The notes: generated from the sequence alone by a model not told the origin. A DNA stretch of 35,407 nucleotides from Prevotella sp. (GCA_017623155.1 JAGAPR010000058.1:1-35407); one strand, 5' to 3'; positions 1 through 9,219 are shown, counted from the stretch's first letter. A program made the numbers and translations.

Positions 1-296
1 GCATTTTCTCCGATTTTGCCTTGCAATAAGGCCGTAATTGCATTGCATTTACGGCCTAACGGGAGTGCAATTAGGCCGTAATTGGAATGCAATTACGGCC
101 TAATTGGAAAACAAGACGGTTTTTAATGCTTTCAAAAAATGTGCAAATATCCGTATCTTTCTCGTATACAGGCATTTACGTAAAACGCCTTAAAACTCGC
201 GAATTTGCGAGCTCGAAACTTTTTTTTCAGAAAAACGCAATTACAAAGACCGTTAATTTATTTAACAGTCCGTTTTAGTTCATTATACGTAACTAA
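1..296. repeat. Left arm of a 296-bp inverted repeat pair
   Basis: This segment aligns without gaps to the reverse complement of 14504-14799. I count about 16 mismatches by hand (about 95% identity), mostly transitions clustered at 130-190, while both ends are nearly identical. It may continue left of the window. It is non-coding and rich in hairpins: an imperfect palindrome at 30-56 and a 14-bp perfect stem at 71-84/90-103 built on GGCCGTAATTG, and a CTCGC/GCGAG stem near 196-211. No transposase is seen. The arm ends 10 bp from the stop codon of the small gene at 307. Confidence 0.95.
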
Positions 297-306
297 CCTG
301 CATTAG

Positions 307-537
307 TTATTCCTTTTGTTCCCTTTCGCGTGTCATGTTGTCGTAAAGGTCGACAGGTCCCCAGTGCCATAGCTTTGTACTTTCGTCTTCCAGTATTTTA
401 TATGTGTCTGATAAATAAATCTCTTTCACGGCTTCAGGTATGCCGATATTCTTTTCTTCTGTCAGCATCTCAGCCATTCTGCACACTTTGGAGGGGAGAA
501 ACAGATAAAGGTTTTCTTGGTTAACGTTCAGGTTCAT
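307..537 (-). CDS. Small protein, third gene of a DUF3791/DUF3990 cassette
   Basis: This 76-residue soluble protein is the last gene of a three-gene minus-strand cassette. Its ATG overlaps the TGA of the DUF3990 gene in an ATGA junction at 534-537, so it is probably made by coupled translation. The middle and end (around residues 35-66: EAVKEIYLSDTYKILED, then TKLWHWGPVDLY) resemble the small proteins that accompany DUF3791/DUF3990 genes in gut Bacteroidota and Firmicutes. The family assignment is from memory of the pattern and not certain. No signal peptide or membrane segment is visible. By analogy with toxin-partner arrangements it might bind the ADP-ribosyltransferase-like protein, but nothing in the sequence proves that. 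Confidence 0.75.
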   Translation of the reverse strand: MNLNVNQENLYLFLPSKVCRMAEMLTEEKNIGIPEAVKEIYLSDTYKILEDESTKLWHWGPVDLYDNMTREREQKE

Positions 538-1019
538 AAAACTATTTCTTCTGCATTAATGAATTTAATTGTTTTCAACGACCTTGCTGTATGAAAAAGA
601 TATTGGTCTATCAATTTGTAGGTTTTCAACTCGGTTTTCAGCGATTGTTTGTCAAGGATACCGCCTTCATATAGAGCAAATGCTGCATATACGCGGTCGT
701 TGGCTACCGGACCGTAAACGATGTCGTATGGATGAGTAAAATTTTTGTGTGTCCGGTTTGCCATTACAAAGTCTATCCACTCGTCTGTTGGCTCATTGAA
801 TGTAAGGGTGTTTAATCCATCGGTACCGTTGTCATTAAACTCAAAGACATTAATATATCCTTTTTTGAGATTGTTTTCTTTCATACGTCGTATCACCCAA
901 GCCTCAGCTTGGCTGCGTGACGTGGTCGTATAAAATCCTTTTCCGTAATCGAGTGTACGGTTGGAATTCCTTATTTCGGGCGTATTGACAATCTCGATAC
1001 TTCCGTGATACAGTTTCAT
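534..1019 (-). CDS. DUF3990 protein, ADP-ribosyltransferase-like fold
   Basis: A 161-residue protein of the DUF3990 family. I place the start at 1019 (MKLYHGS) because its ATG overlaps the TGA of the preceding gene; a start at 1070 would add 17 basic residues and overlap the upstream gene by 55 bp. Motifs typical of the ADP-ribosyltransferase superfamily are visible: LYHGS with H5 on the first strand, DYGKGFYTTT with Y30 followed by a helix (SQAEAW), and DIVYGPVAND at 99-108, matching an H-Y-x type NAD pocket. The end (QYLFHTARSLKTIKF) is also typical of DUF3990. I know of no established substrate for this family. Flanked on both sides by coupled small genes, it could be a toxin, a defence effector or a regulatory modifier; this is inference. 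Confidence 0.85.
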   Translation of the reverse strand: MKLYHGSIEIVNTPEIRNSNRTLDYGKGFYTTTSRSQAEAWVIRRMKENNLKKGYINVFEFNDNGTDGLNTLTFNEPTDEWIDFVMANRTHKNFTHPYDIVYGPVANDRVYAAFALYEGGILDKQSLKTELKTYKLIDQYLFHTARSLKTIKFINAEEIVL

Positions 1020-1237
1020 TGTTTTCCTTTTCTTATTTCTATATACTCGTCTATATCTGCGAGGATCCATTGGCGGCTTTGTGTGTGCAATACTTCAAAG
1101 TGTTCGTTGAGATATTCCAATACACCGTATTCGTCCATTTGCCGCATTGCTTCCGTCCCGGTCAGTCCTTTCTCTTTCTTGTATTGCTCGATGCAGAACG
1201 ATATGAAGTAAGCTCTGTCTTGTTGTTCTTTGCTCAT
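1016..1237 (-). CDS. DUF3791 family protein, first gene of the cassette
   Basis: A 73-residue cytoplasmic protein with the pattern of DUF3791: FISFCIEQYKKEKGLTG near the N terminus, then YGVLEYLNEHFEVLHTQS, and DIDEYIEIRKG at the end. It is the first gene of the cassette and ends in an ATGA overlap with the DUF3990 gene, which implies fixed stoichiometry or coupled translation. A TATTTTTG -7 element lies about 23 bp upstream of the start. DUF3791 genes are commonly found beside DUF3990 genes, so a binding or neutralising partner role is plausible but not shown. No Shine-Dalgarno sequence is visible. Confidence 0.85.
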   Translation of the reverse strand: MSKEQQDRAYFISFCIEQYKKEKGLTGTEAMRQMDEYGVLEYLNEHFEVLHTQSRQWILADIDEYIEIRKGKQ

Positions 1238-1259
1238 GTCGTGATATTGTTACTGTATG

Positions 1260-1267
1260 CAAAAATA
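1260..1267 (-). promoter_or_regulatory. Possible -7 element for the DUF3791/DUF3990 cassette
   Basis: On the minus strand this reads TATTTTTG, matching the Bacteroidota -7 consensus TAnnTTTG, about 23 bp before the ATG at 1237. A good -33 TTTG is not present at the expected distance (TTTA only), so support is partial. Confidence 0.4.
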
Positions 1268-1394
1268 CTATTTTCTTTTATGAAATATAATAAATTGCTG
1301 TTTTTATTTTCATTTTCAAGTCAAAGTGGTTTTTCTTATGATTGCTGTCGTGCGCGTCGCAAATGTGAAAGTTTATTGTAAAAAAGACAAAGTT

Positions 1395-1425
1395 TTTGTT
1401 TTGTGCGATATTTGTTATACCTTTG
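1395..1425 (+). promoter_or_regulatory. Promoter of the A2M-DUF1573 operon
   Basis: TTTG at 1395-1398 and TACCTTTG at 1418-1425 are 19 bp apart, matching the Bacteroidota sigma consensus. Transcription would start near 1432, leaving a leader of about 55 nt before the ATG at 1488. This also argues against the upstream in-frame ATG at 1326. Confidence 0.7.
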
Positions 1426-1487
1426 TAGACAATAGTTTTCGGGGCGGCGTGGTGCCGCTCGCGAGACAGAACGCTAAAACCATTATC

Positions 1488-4400
1488 ATGAACAAGACCA
1501 TATTTACCATCATTGCCTTTGCCGCAGTGTCGATTGGACAGGTCGCGGGGCAGACATACACAGCATTGTGGAATCAGGAAAAGGCAGCCGAGAGCAAGGA
1601 CCTGCCTCGCACGCAGATTGAAGTGCTCGGCAAGATACAGGCCAAGGCTGCGGCTGCCAACGACTACGGACAGTTGCTGAAAGCCGAGATGAAGTCGGCC
1701 GCGCTCATTTGCGGCCTGTCGGGCGACTCGCTCCCGGGCGTTGTCGACCGGCTGACGGCAAAAGAACAAAAATCGAAAGATGCCGTGCTGCGTGCCGTTT
1801 ACAGTGCTTTGCTGTATAAGATATATGCAGGCGAACTGATGAGCGGCTACATGCAAGACTCGCTCGCCGCCCGCTACAAGACCCGGGCTGTGGCCGATGT
1901 GAAAGCACTTGCCGCCACAAAGATATCGGCCTACGAGCCGTTTGTGGTGAAAGGCTACAACGCTTCTGTGTTCGGTAGCGACATGCTCAGCGTCATCGGT
2001 TACGAGACATGCAACTATGAGACCATGCATCGCCATTACAGCGTAGCCGGAATGAGGCCGGCCGCATGTATAACGGCACTCGACATGCTGCGCGGCAACG
2101 AGCCGAAGAGGAACGACAAGTTGAAAAAGTCGGCTTATATAAAGTCGCTCGACTCGCTCATCAACGTCTATTCCGACCTCGACATCGTGTGCGAGGCGGC
2201 CATCGAGAGATTTAAAGAGATGAGCATGTGCTCCGACGTGACGACGGAAGACAAGATAAGCTATATCAACAATGCCATAAGCAAATGGGGCGGTTGGCAG
2301 CGGGCCAACGTGCTTCGCGAAGAGAAGAAACAGCTCACGGCCCCGAGCTTCGGCATCTATTCGGCCCGAAACACCGTGGCTCCCGACAGTGCTAACGTGA
2401 TAAGATTGAGCATGCTGCGCAACATATCGTCGCTGACGATGAATGTCTATAAGGTGAACGCCACGGGAGAAACCGAGCTGTCGCCCGAGAGCGACTACGG
2501 ATACCGGCATATAAAGCCGTTGCTCAAAGCATTACCCGGCCACAAGGTGACGCGAGACTTCATCCCGCATCCCGACTATATGATGTTTGACGACTCGCTC
2601 ACGCTGGCCGGACTGCCCGCAGGGGTCTATATGCTTGAATTTCAAAGCACACCCGTCACGGAAACTATAAGGAAGATGTATTATGTGACGAGTGTGTATA
2701 CCTTGGCCGAACCGTTGCCCGGTAAAACCGTGCGCTATGTCGTGGTAGATGCCGTCACGGGACAGCCTCTGCCGGGAGCGAAAATCAAGTTGACACCCAA
2801 CGGAAGAAAATCCGGCGCCGGTGTGACGCTGACATGCAACGCCCAAGGCGAAACAAAGTACAAATATGCCGACAACAACAGGGCAATGCGTGTTTTCGCT
2901 TATACCGCCGCCGACAAGTACAGCCCGGCAGGCAGGGTGTATGATGGATTTTATTACAATGCCGACAACAGTCCGAGAGACTACATAACGATATTCACAG
3001 ACAGGAGGATTTACCGCCCCGGACAGACAGTGCGCCTCTCGGCCGTGACATATAAGAACACGAACGGAAAGGAAAACAATGCCGTGGTGGGCGAGACGAC
3101 TACCGCCGTGCTGCGCGATGCCAACTACAAGGTCGTGGCCGAGCGGCAACTCGTCACCGACAAGTATGGCTCTTGTTCGGCAGATTTCGTCATTCCTACG
3201 GGCAGTCTCACCGGAACATATACCATAAAAGTTGGTAACGGCACGACAAGGATAAGAGTGGAGGAGTATAAGCGTCCCACATTCGGTGTCGAGTTCCCGC
3301 CCGTCAACGAGAAGTATGCCGCCGGCGACACGCTCGTGGTAAGGGCAAAGGCTCTCAGCTTTGCCGGTGTGGCGGTGCAGGGAGCCAAGGTGCGCTATAC
3401 CGTTCGCCGCGATGTGGCTCTGTGGTGGCGGTCGGTGGCCGGCGACTATCGCTCGTTCCCTCGCTCGGGAGAGATACTGCGCTCGGGCGGAACGGTGACT
3501 GCCGACGACGGAACGTTTGCCGTTGAGATACCGCTCACGCTGCCCGACGTTGCCGTCACGGGGCCGATGCACTATAATTTCGTGGTCACCGCCGACGTGA
3601 CCGATGCTGCCGGCGAGACACAAAACGCGTCGATGACCGTGCGTCTCGGCACGAAAGCGGCATCGCTGACATGCGACTTGGCCGACAAAGTGCAGGCCGA
3701 CAGTCTCAATGCGATAACTTTCAAACTCTATAATGCCGCAGGCATGACGATGGTATCGGACATGCGCTTCTACATCGACAACGAAAACGAGTGGCAGAGT
3801 GCGCGCACAGGTGAGCCGACAGCATTGAAAAACCGACTCGCCTCGGGACGCCACCGCCTCTTTGCCGTGTGTGATGGCGACACGATAGACAGAACTTTTA
3901 CCGTCTTCGGGCTTGACGACACAGTGCCTTGTGCCGGCACAAGGGCATGGTTCTACACTTCGGCCGAGTCGTTCCCCGCCGACGGAAGCCCCGTTACATT
4001 GCAGGTGGGCTCGTCGGACAAGGATGTGCACATCGTATACAGCATAATATCGGGCGACAGGATAATAGAAAGCGGCTCGACAAGCGTGAGCAACGCGCTG
4101 ATAAACCGCAAGTTTACTTACAAGGAAGAGTATGGCGACGGTTTGCGGCTCGTATACGCATGGGTGAAAAACGGCCGTTGCCATGATTACAGCACGACGA
4201 TAAAGCGGCCGTTGCCCGACAAGCGTCTGCGGATGAAGTGGACCACGTTCCGCGACCGTCTCACGCCCGGACAGAGCGAAGAGTGGCGACTGAGCATCAT
4301 GATGCCCGACGGAAAGCCGGCCGATGCCCGCCTCACGGCCACGCTTTACGACAAGGCTCTCGATAAGATAAAAGCGCATAGATGGAACTTTACCCCCGTA

Positions 4401-6998
4401 ATGTCGCTCAATCAGCCTTACTCGTCGTGGCAGAGGGCCAATGCGAGAATGATAATTGGCGGTTATGCGACGGCTTCATGGAAATCGTTGCAGAGCAAGG
4501 TGTTCGATGTGGGACGCTTTGACATCAGTCGCATATACATGAGCAGAAGCCAAGTGCTCACCGCCGCCGGCTCAAACATCATGTATAAGGCCCGTGGCAG
4601 CAAGAAAATGATGGCAGAGCCGGAAGTCTTTGAAATGGCGGAAAACATTGTGGCAACGGAGTCGAAAGAACATGTTGCCATCAAAGCATACGACGTGGCG
4701 GGCCATGACGAAATCAGTGAGGATGGCGGCGAAGAGAATGTCGAGGTACAGATGCGCGAAAACTTCAGCGAGACGGCATTCTTCCAGCCTGACGCGGTGA
4801 CAGATAAAGACGGTAATGTGACGCTCGCTTTCACGCTGCCCGAGAGCCTGACGACGTGGCGTTTCATTGGAATGGCATATACTCCCGACATGTATTACGG
4901 CACGCTCGAGGGCGAGGCCGTGGCCACAAAGGACATAATGGTGCAGCCGAACATGCCGCGCTTTGTACGTGTGGGCGACAGGGCAAGCATCGCCGCACGA
5001 GTATCAAACACTGGAACAGCCGCTGTGACGGGAACGGTGAGAATGGAACTGATAGATCCTGACACGGAAAAGACGGTATACAAGGAGGCAAAACAGATTA
5101 AGATAGCAGCCGGAGCCACGACAGGCGTGGCGTTCGATTACAGTCCGAACGGAGACAACAGCCTGCTGATATGTCGCATATCGGTGTCGGGAAAGAATTT
5201 CAGCGACGGCGAGCAGCACTATCTGCCCGTGCTTCCCAACCGTGAGCGGGTAACGGTGACAATGCCGTTCACTCAAAACGAACAGGGTACGAAAGTCATC
5301 GACATCGCAAAACTGATGCAGGTAAAAGGCAATCAATCGAAATTGACAATCGAATATGCCAACAATCCGGCATGGATGGTGGTTCAGGCATTGCCGTATG
5401 CAGCCACTCCGCGCAACGAAACAGTGATAGACAGAATGACGGCCGTATACGCCAACACCGTGGCCGGAAGTATAATAAAGCAAAATCCGAAGATAAAGAC
5501 AACCTTTGAGCAGTGGAATATGGAGCGCGGTGCGGAGACATCACTCATGAGCGCGCTGGATAAAAACGCCGAACTGAAAGATATTATCCTCGCAGAGACA
5601 CCGTGGGTGGCCGATGCCGACAGGGAGGAAGAACAGAAACGTCGCATTGTCGATCTGTTCGATGAGTCGCAGATTGCAGGCAGAACGGCATTGGCGGTGA
5701 GGAAACTTGCCGAGACCCAGAACCCGGACGGCTCGTGGGGATGGTGCTCCGGAATGCAAGGTAGCATGTATATCACTGTAACGGCTGTTCAGATGTATGC
5801 GCAAATGAAAGCCATGACAGGTAATTCGGCCGGATGCGAGGCCATGATGAGCAAGGCTTTCAACTATATGGACGGTGAAATCGTCAAGATGGTAAGGGAG
5901 ATGAAGGAGGCCGAGCGCAAGGGCGTAAAACCCGGTTTCCCGGGTAATGCTGCGTTGCAATACCTGTATGCGAGTGCGACAGCCGGCCACAAGCCGTCGG
6001 CAGCGACCCGCTCGGCGTGTGATTACCTTGTCGCTTTGTTGAAAAAAGACATCGCGAACCAGTCGATTTACGCCAAAGCACTCACCGCCATAATACTCGC
6101 CAAGCGCGGAGAGACGTTGAAGAGCCGTGAATATGTGCAGAGCTTGAAAGAATATACAGTGTATAACGAGGAGATGGGACGCTACTACGATACTCGTAAA
6201 GCGCATTACTCATGGTGCGATTACAAGATACCCACAGAAGTGGCGGCCATAGAAGCCATCAGAACAGTGACTCCGAATGACGACAAGACGATAGACGAGA
6301 TGCGCAGATGGCTGTTGCAGCAGAAACGTACACAGGCATGGAATACGCCTATCAACAGTGTGAACGCAGTGTACGCTTTCCTGTTTGACAATACGAGAAC
6401 TCTCGCAACGGGTGCTCAGGCGGTGATGAAAATAGACGGAACAACACTTGAATTGCCGACAGCAACGGCTGGAATGGGATATGTGAAGACGACAATGACA
6501 GACCCGAAAGGCAGGGAACTCACTATAACAAAGACCTCTGAAGGCACGTCTTGGGGAGCTGTTTACGCACAATTCATGCAAAAGACATCGGAAGTTGGGG
6601 CTTCCGGAAGCGGAATGAGCGTAAAGCGGGAGATTGTTTTATCCGGAAAGAACGGGAAGAAAGGCGGCAAAGACTTTACAGTAGGCGACCGTGTGACGGT
6701 AAGGATAACGATAGAGGCGAGCCGTGATTTCGATTTTGTGCAGATAACAGACCGCCGTGCGGCTTGCATGGAGCCTGTCGAGCAACTCAGCGGTTATCGT
6801 AACGGAGCCTATATATCGCCAAAAGACAACTCGACAAATTACTATTTAGACATTCTTCCGAAAGGAAAACGAGTGATAGAGACAGAGTATTATATCGACA
6901 GGGCCGGCTCGTATGAGACAGGAACGTGTGTTGCGGCGTGCGCATACGCCCCGGAATATCGCGCAACGGCCAAGTCGCAGACGATAAACGTGAAGTAA
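1488..6998 (+). CDS. Alpha-2-macroglobulin-like envelope protein
   Basis: 1836 residues from the ATG at 1488, which follows the promoter and begins a signal peptide (MNKTIFTIIAFAAVSIG). Landmarks of bacterial alpha-2-macroglobulins follow in order: an MG2-like stretch with TDRRIYRPGQTV near residue 503, the A2M domain with FFQPDAVTDKDGNVTLAF near 1097 and a TTWRF element just after, then a helical thioester-domain-like region with NPDGSWGW near 1411. At the place where a CxEQ thioester would stand (near 1307) the sequence is PRNETVID, so the covalent trap appears lost, as in many large Bacteroidota homologues. The family inhibits or traps proteases at the cell surface or in the periplasm. It is probably co-transcribed with the DUF1573 gene 12 bp downstream. 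No pbpC, the partner seen in proteobacteria, is present. Confidence 0.92.
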   Translation: MNKTIFTIIAFAAVSIGQVAGQTYTALWNQEKAAESKDLPRTQIEVLGKIQAKAAAANDYGQLLKAEMKSAALICGLSGDSLPGVVDRLTAKEQKSKDAVLRAVYSALLYKIYAGELMSGYMQDSLAARYKTRAVADVKALAATKISAYEPFVVKGYNASVFGSDMLSVIGYETCNYETMHRHYSVAGMRPAACITALDMLRGNEPKRNDKLKKSAYIKSLDSLINVYSDLDIVCEAAIERFKEMSMCSDVTTEDKISYINNAISKWGGWQRANVLREEKKQLTAPSFGIYSARNTVAPDSANVIRLSMLRNISSLTMNVYKVNATGETELSPESDYGYRHIKPLLKALPGHKVTRDFIPHPDYMMFDDSLTLAGLPAGVYMLEFQSTPVTETIRKMYYVTSVYTLAEPLPGKTVRYVVVDAVTGQPLPGAKIKLTPNGRKSGAGVTLTCNAQGETKYKYADNNRAMRVFAYTAADKYSPAGRVYDGFYYNADNSPRDYITIFTDRRIYRPGQTVRLSAVTYKNTNGKENNAVVGETTTAVLRDANYKVVAERQLVTDKYGSCSADFVIPTGSLTGTYTIKVGNGTTRIRVEEYKRPTFGVEFPPVNEKYAAGDTLVVRAKALSFAGVAVQGAKVRYTVRRDVALWWRSVAGDYRSFPRSGEILRSGGTVTADDGTFAVEIPLTLPDVAVTGPMHYNFVVTADVTDAAGETQNASMTVRLGTKAASLTCDLADKVQADSLNAITFKLYNAAGMTMVSDMRFYIDNENEWQSARTGEPTALKNRLASGRHRLFAVCDGDTIDRTFTVFGLDDTVPCAGTRAWFYTSAESFPADGSPVTLQVGSSDKDVHIVYSIISGDRIIESGSTSVSNALINRKFTYKEEYGDGLRLVYAWVKNGRCHDYSTTIKRPLPDKRLRMKWTTFRDRLTPGQSEEWRLSIMMPDGKPADARLTATLYDKALDKIKAHRWNFTPVMSLNQPYSSWQRANARMIIGGYATASWKSLQSKVFDVGRFDISRIYMSRSQVLTAAGSNIMYKARGSKKMMAEPEVFEMAENIVATESKEHVAIKAYDVAGHDEISEDGGEENVEVQMRENFSETAFFQPDAVTDKDGNVTLAFTLPESLTTWRFIGMAYTPDMYYGTLEGEAVATKDIMVQPNMPRFVRVGDRASIAARVSNTGTAAVTGTVRMELIDPDTEKTVYKEAKQIKIAAGATTGVAFDYSPNGDNSLLICRISVSGKNFSDGEQHYLPVLPNRERVTVTMPFTQNEQGTKVIDIAKLMQVKGNQSKLTIEYANNPAWMVVQALPYAATPRNETVIDRMTAVYANTVAGSIIKQNPKIKTTFEQWNMERGAETSLMSALDKNAELKDIILAETPWVADADREEEQKRRIVDLFDESQIAGRTALAVRKLAETQNPDGSWGWCSGMQGSMYITVTAVQMYAQMKAMTGNSAGCEAMMSKAFNYMDGEIVKMVREMKEAERKGVKPGFPGNAALQYLYASATAGHKPSAATRSACDYLVALLKKDIANQSIYAKALTAIILAKRGETLKSREYVQSLKEYTVYNEEMGRYYDTRKAHYSWCDYKIPTEVAAIEAIRTVTPNDDKTIDEMRRWLLQQKRTQAWNTPINSVNAVYAFLFDNTRTLATGAQAVMKIDGTTLELPTATAGMGYVKTTMTDPKGRELTITKTSEGTSWGAVYAQFMQKTSEVGASGSGMSVKREIVLSGKNGKKGGKDFTVGDRVTVRITIEASRDFDFVQITDRRAACMEPVEQLSGYRNGAYISPKDNSTNYYLDILPKGKRVIETEYYIDRAGSYETGTCVAACAYAPEYRATAKSQTINVK

Positions 6999-7010
6999 AT
7001 TGCAGCGTAA

Positions 7011-8078
7011 ATGAAAAGAAAGCAGATTATAACACAATTATTATTGTTGTCCGTGATGCCCGTGGCGGCACAGCGATTGACAGTGGCAAAGGAGACAATC
7101 GATTGCGGAAAGGTGGCATACGAGAAGCCCGTCACCGCCACTTTCGAGCTGCGCAACAAGGGAATGCGAAAGTTAAAGATAACCGAAGTGAAAGCCGGTT
7201 GCGGATGCACGGGTGTGGAATATCCGAAAGAAGAAATCCCGGCAGGAGACAAATTCACGCTCAAACTGACATACGATGCCCGTCAGCTCGGCCATTTCAA
7301 CAAGAGCGTGCGCATTGTAAGCAACGGTAGCAAGCACCCGGTATACCTTAATATGACCGGAATAGTGGTGGAAGACCTGAAAGATTATTCCGCTTCTTAT
7401 CCGTTCGCGATAGGAGATTTGCTCACCGATCGTAATGAAATAGAGTTTGACGACGTTAACAAGGGGGATAATCCGGTGCAGACCATATATATAATGAACA
7501 CGGGAACGAAAGTGTTTACGCCCAATATGCTGCATCTCCCGCCGTATCTTTCGGCCGTGGCAGTGCCCGAACGGTTGGCTCCGGGGCGTTCGGGTAAGAT
7601 GGAAGTGATGCTGAACTCGGCGAAACTACATGATTTCGGCCTCACGCAGACATCCGTATATCTGGCTCGTAACATAGGGGAGAAAATCAGTAACGAGAAT
7701 GAAATAACCGTATCGGCGGTGCTCTTGCCCGACTTTACCGGCATGACAGGCGCGCAACGGCAATACGGTCCGAAGATGAGTCTGTCGGCAGAAACTATCG
7801 ACATGGCGTTTGACGGCAAGTCAAAGAAGACGGAAGAGATTGTAATATCCAACAACGGACGCACGAATTTGAAGATAACGTCGCTGCAAATGTTCACTTC
7901 CGGAATGAAAGTGACGCTCGGCAAGCGTGAGATTGCACCGGGAGAATTTACCAAGCTGAAAATAACAGCGCAGCGCGATGAACTGAAAAAGCAACGTTCA
8001 AGGCCTCGTGTGCTGATGATTACCAACGACCCCGACAAGCCGAAGGTAACCATTGAATTGAAAATAAAGAAAGATTAG
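7011..8078 (+). CDS. DUF1573 domain protein, exported
   Basis: 355 residues with an N-terminal signal peptide (about 20 residues, ending VMPVAAQ). The first Ig-like repeat has the DUF1573 hallmark: DCGKVAYEKPVTATFELRN, followed by the cysteine motif AGCGCTGVEYP and a TYDAR strand. At least one further Ig-like unit begins near residue 255 (SAETIDMAFDGKSKK). The function of the family is unknown; it consists of ASH/Ig-like beta domains in the bacterial envelope. It lies 12 bp after the alpha-2-macroglobulin-like gene on the same strand and is most likely translated from the same mRNA, suggesting a shared envelope role. Confidence 0.9.
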   Translation: MKRKQIITQLLLLSVMPVAAQRLTVAKETIDCGKVAYEKPVTATFELRNKGMRKLKITEVKAGCGCTGVEYPKEEIPAGDKFTLKLTYDARQLGHFNKSVRIVSNGSKHPVYLNMTGIVVEDLKDYSASYPFAIGDLLTDRNEIEFDDVNKGDNPVQTIYIMNTGTKVFTPNMLHLPPYLSAVAVPERLAPGRSGKMEVMLNSAKLHDFGLTQTSVYLARNIGEKISNENEITVSAVLLPDFTGMTGAQRQYGPKMSLSAETIDMAFDGKSKKTEEIVISNNGRTNLKITSLQMFTSGMKVTLGKREIAPGEFTKLKITAQRDELKKQRSRPRVLMITNDPDKPKVTIELKIKKD

Positions 8079-8115
8079 TCGTTTGTTTACCTTTTTTGAT
8101 AATAGATAAAGAGTT

Positions 8116-9219
8116 ATGGAACATCCGGAAAATAACGAAGAGTATAAAGGACTTATCGTAAATGGCGGCGTTGAGCAGCCGTCGATAGTCAATCCTTACC
8201 TAAAACGCAATCGTTTCCGTCGTCGTGAACTGTCTGTTTCCGATATGGTGGAAGGCATATTGCGCGGCGATGTGACTGTGTTAAGTCAGGCCGTGACACT
8301 TGTCGAGAGCGTAAATCCCGACCACAGGGCAAAGGCTCAGGAGGTGATAGCCAAGTGCTTGCCGCACAGCGGGCGTTCCGTTCGTGTGGGAATAAGCGGT
8401 GTTCCGGGTGCAGGAAAGTCTACAAGTATCGATGAATTCGGCATCCACGTGCTCAACACATACGGCGGAAAGCTCGCCGTGCTGGCCATAGACCCGAGTT
8501 CGGAACGTTCGAAAGGCAGCATACTCGGCGACAAGACACGAATGGAGAAGTTGGCCCAGCATCCCGACTCGTTCATCCGTCCCAGTCCGTCGGCAGGCTC
8601 GCTCGGCGGTGTGGCGCGCAAAACCCGCGAGACGATAATACTCTGTGAAGCCGCCGGATTTGACAAGATATTCGTCGAGACGGTGGGTGTGGGTCAGAGC
8701 GAGACGGCATGCCATTCCATGGTAGACTTCTTTCTGCTCATTCAACTGGCCGGTACCGGTGACGAGTTGCAGGGCATCAAGCGCGGAATAATGGAGATAA
8801 GCGACGGCATTGTGATAAACAAATGCGACGGCGAGAACGTGGATAAGTGCAAACTTGCAGCGACAAGTTTCCGCAATGCGCTGCACTTCTTCCCCATGCC
8901 CGAGAGCGGTTGGACTCCGAAGGTGTTGTGTTACAGCGGTTTTTACGGCATAGGCATTAAGGAAATATGGGATATGGTGTATGAATATATCGCCTTTGTG
9001 AAAGCAAACGGATATTTCGAGTATCGCCGCAATGAGCAAAGCAAATACTGGATGTATGAGAGTATCAACGAGCATCTGCGCAATAACTTCTACAATAATC
9101 CGCTTGTCATGTCGCGATTGCAGGAGTATGAGCGCATAGTCCTTGACGGAGAGAAAACCAGTTTCACCGCCGCAAAGGATTTGCTCGACATGTATTTCGA
9201 CGATTTGCGCAAGCAATAA
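8116..9219 (+). CDS. meaB: MeaB/ArgK-type P-loop GTPase, methylmalonyl-CoA mutase chaperone
   Basis: 367 residues. GTPase motifs of the MeaB/ArgK (LAO) family are clear: Walker A GVPGAGKST at 95-103, IDPSSERSKGSILGDKTRM at 125-143, ETVGVGQSE at 188-196 and the base-recognition motif NKCD at 235-238 (more often NKAD). MeaB loads and protects the adenosylcobalamin cofactor of methylmalonyl-CoA mutase, an enzyme of the succinate-to-propionate pathway common in Bacteroidales. The mutase genes are not in the window, so the partner is inferred. The gap to the upstream gene is only 37 bp, and ispH starts 44 bp downstream, so it may sit in one transcript with both. Confidence 0.93.
   Translation: MEHPENNEEYKGLIVNGGVEQPSIVNPYLKRNRFRRRELSVSDMVEGILRGDVTVLSQAVTLVESVNPDHRAKAQEVIAKCLPHSGRSVRVGISGVPGAGKSTSIDEFGIHVLNTYGGKLAVLAIDPSSERSKGSILGDKTRMEKLAQHPDSFIRPSPSAGSLGGVARKTRETIILCEAAGFDKIFVETVGVGQSETACHSMVDFFLLIQLAGTGDELQGIKRGIMEISDGIVINKCDGENVDKCKLAATSFRNALHFFPMPESGWTPKVLCYSGFYGIGIKEIWDMVYEYIAFVKANGYFEYRRNEQSKYWMYESINEHLRNNFYNNPLVMSRLQEYERIVLDGEKTSFTAAKDLLDMYFDDLRKQ

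Noticed and set aside
87-278. 63-codon open frame inside the left repeat arm
   Set aside because: It runs through hairpin-rich repeat DNA, has no family features, and I see no promoter for it.
1278-4379. Two long minus-strand open frames (1278-2510 and 2532-4379) opposite the A2M-like gene
   Set aside because: They translate to low-plausibility sequences rich in His, Arg and Val with no domain, and mirror a clear plus-strand gene with family motifs; they are antisense shadows.
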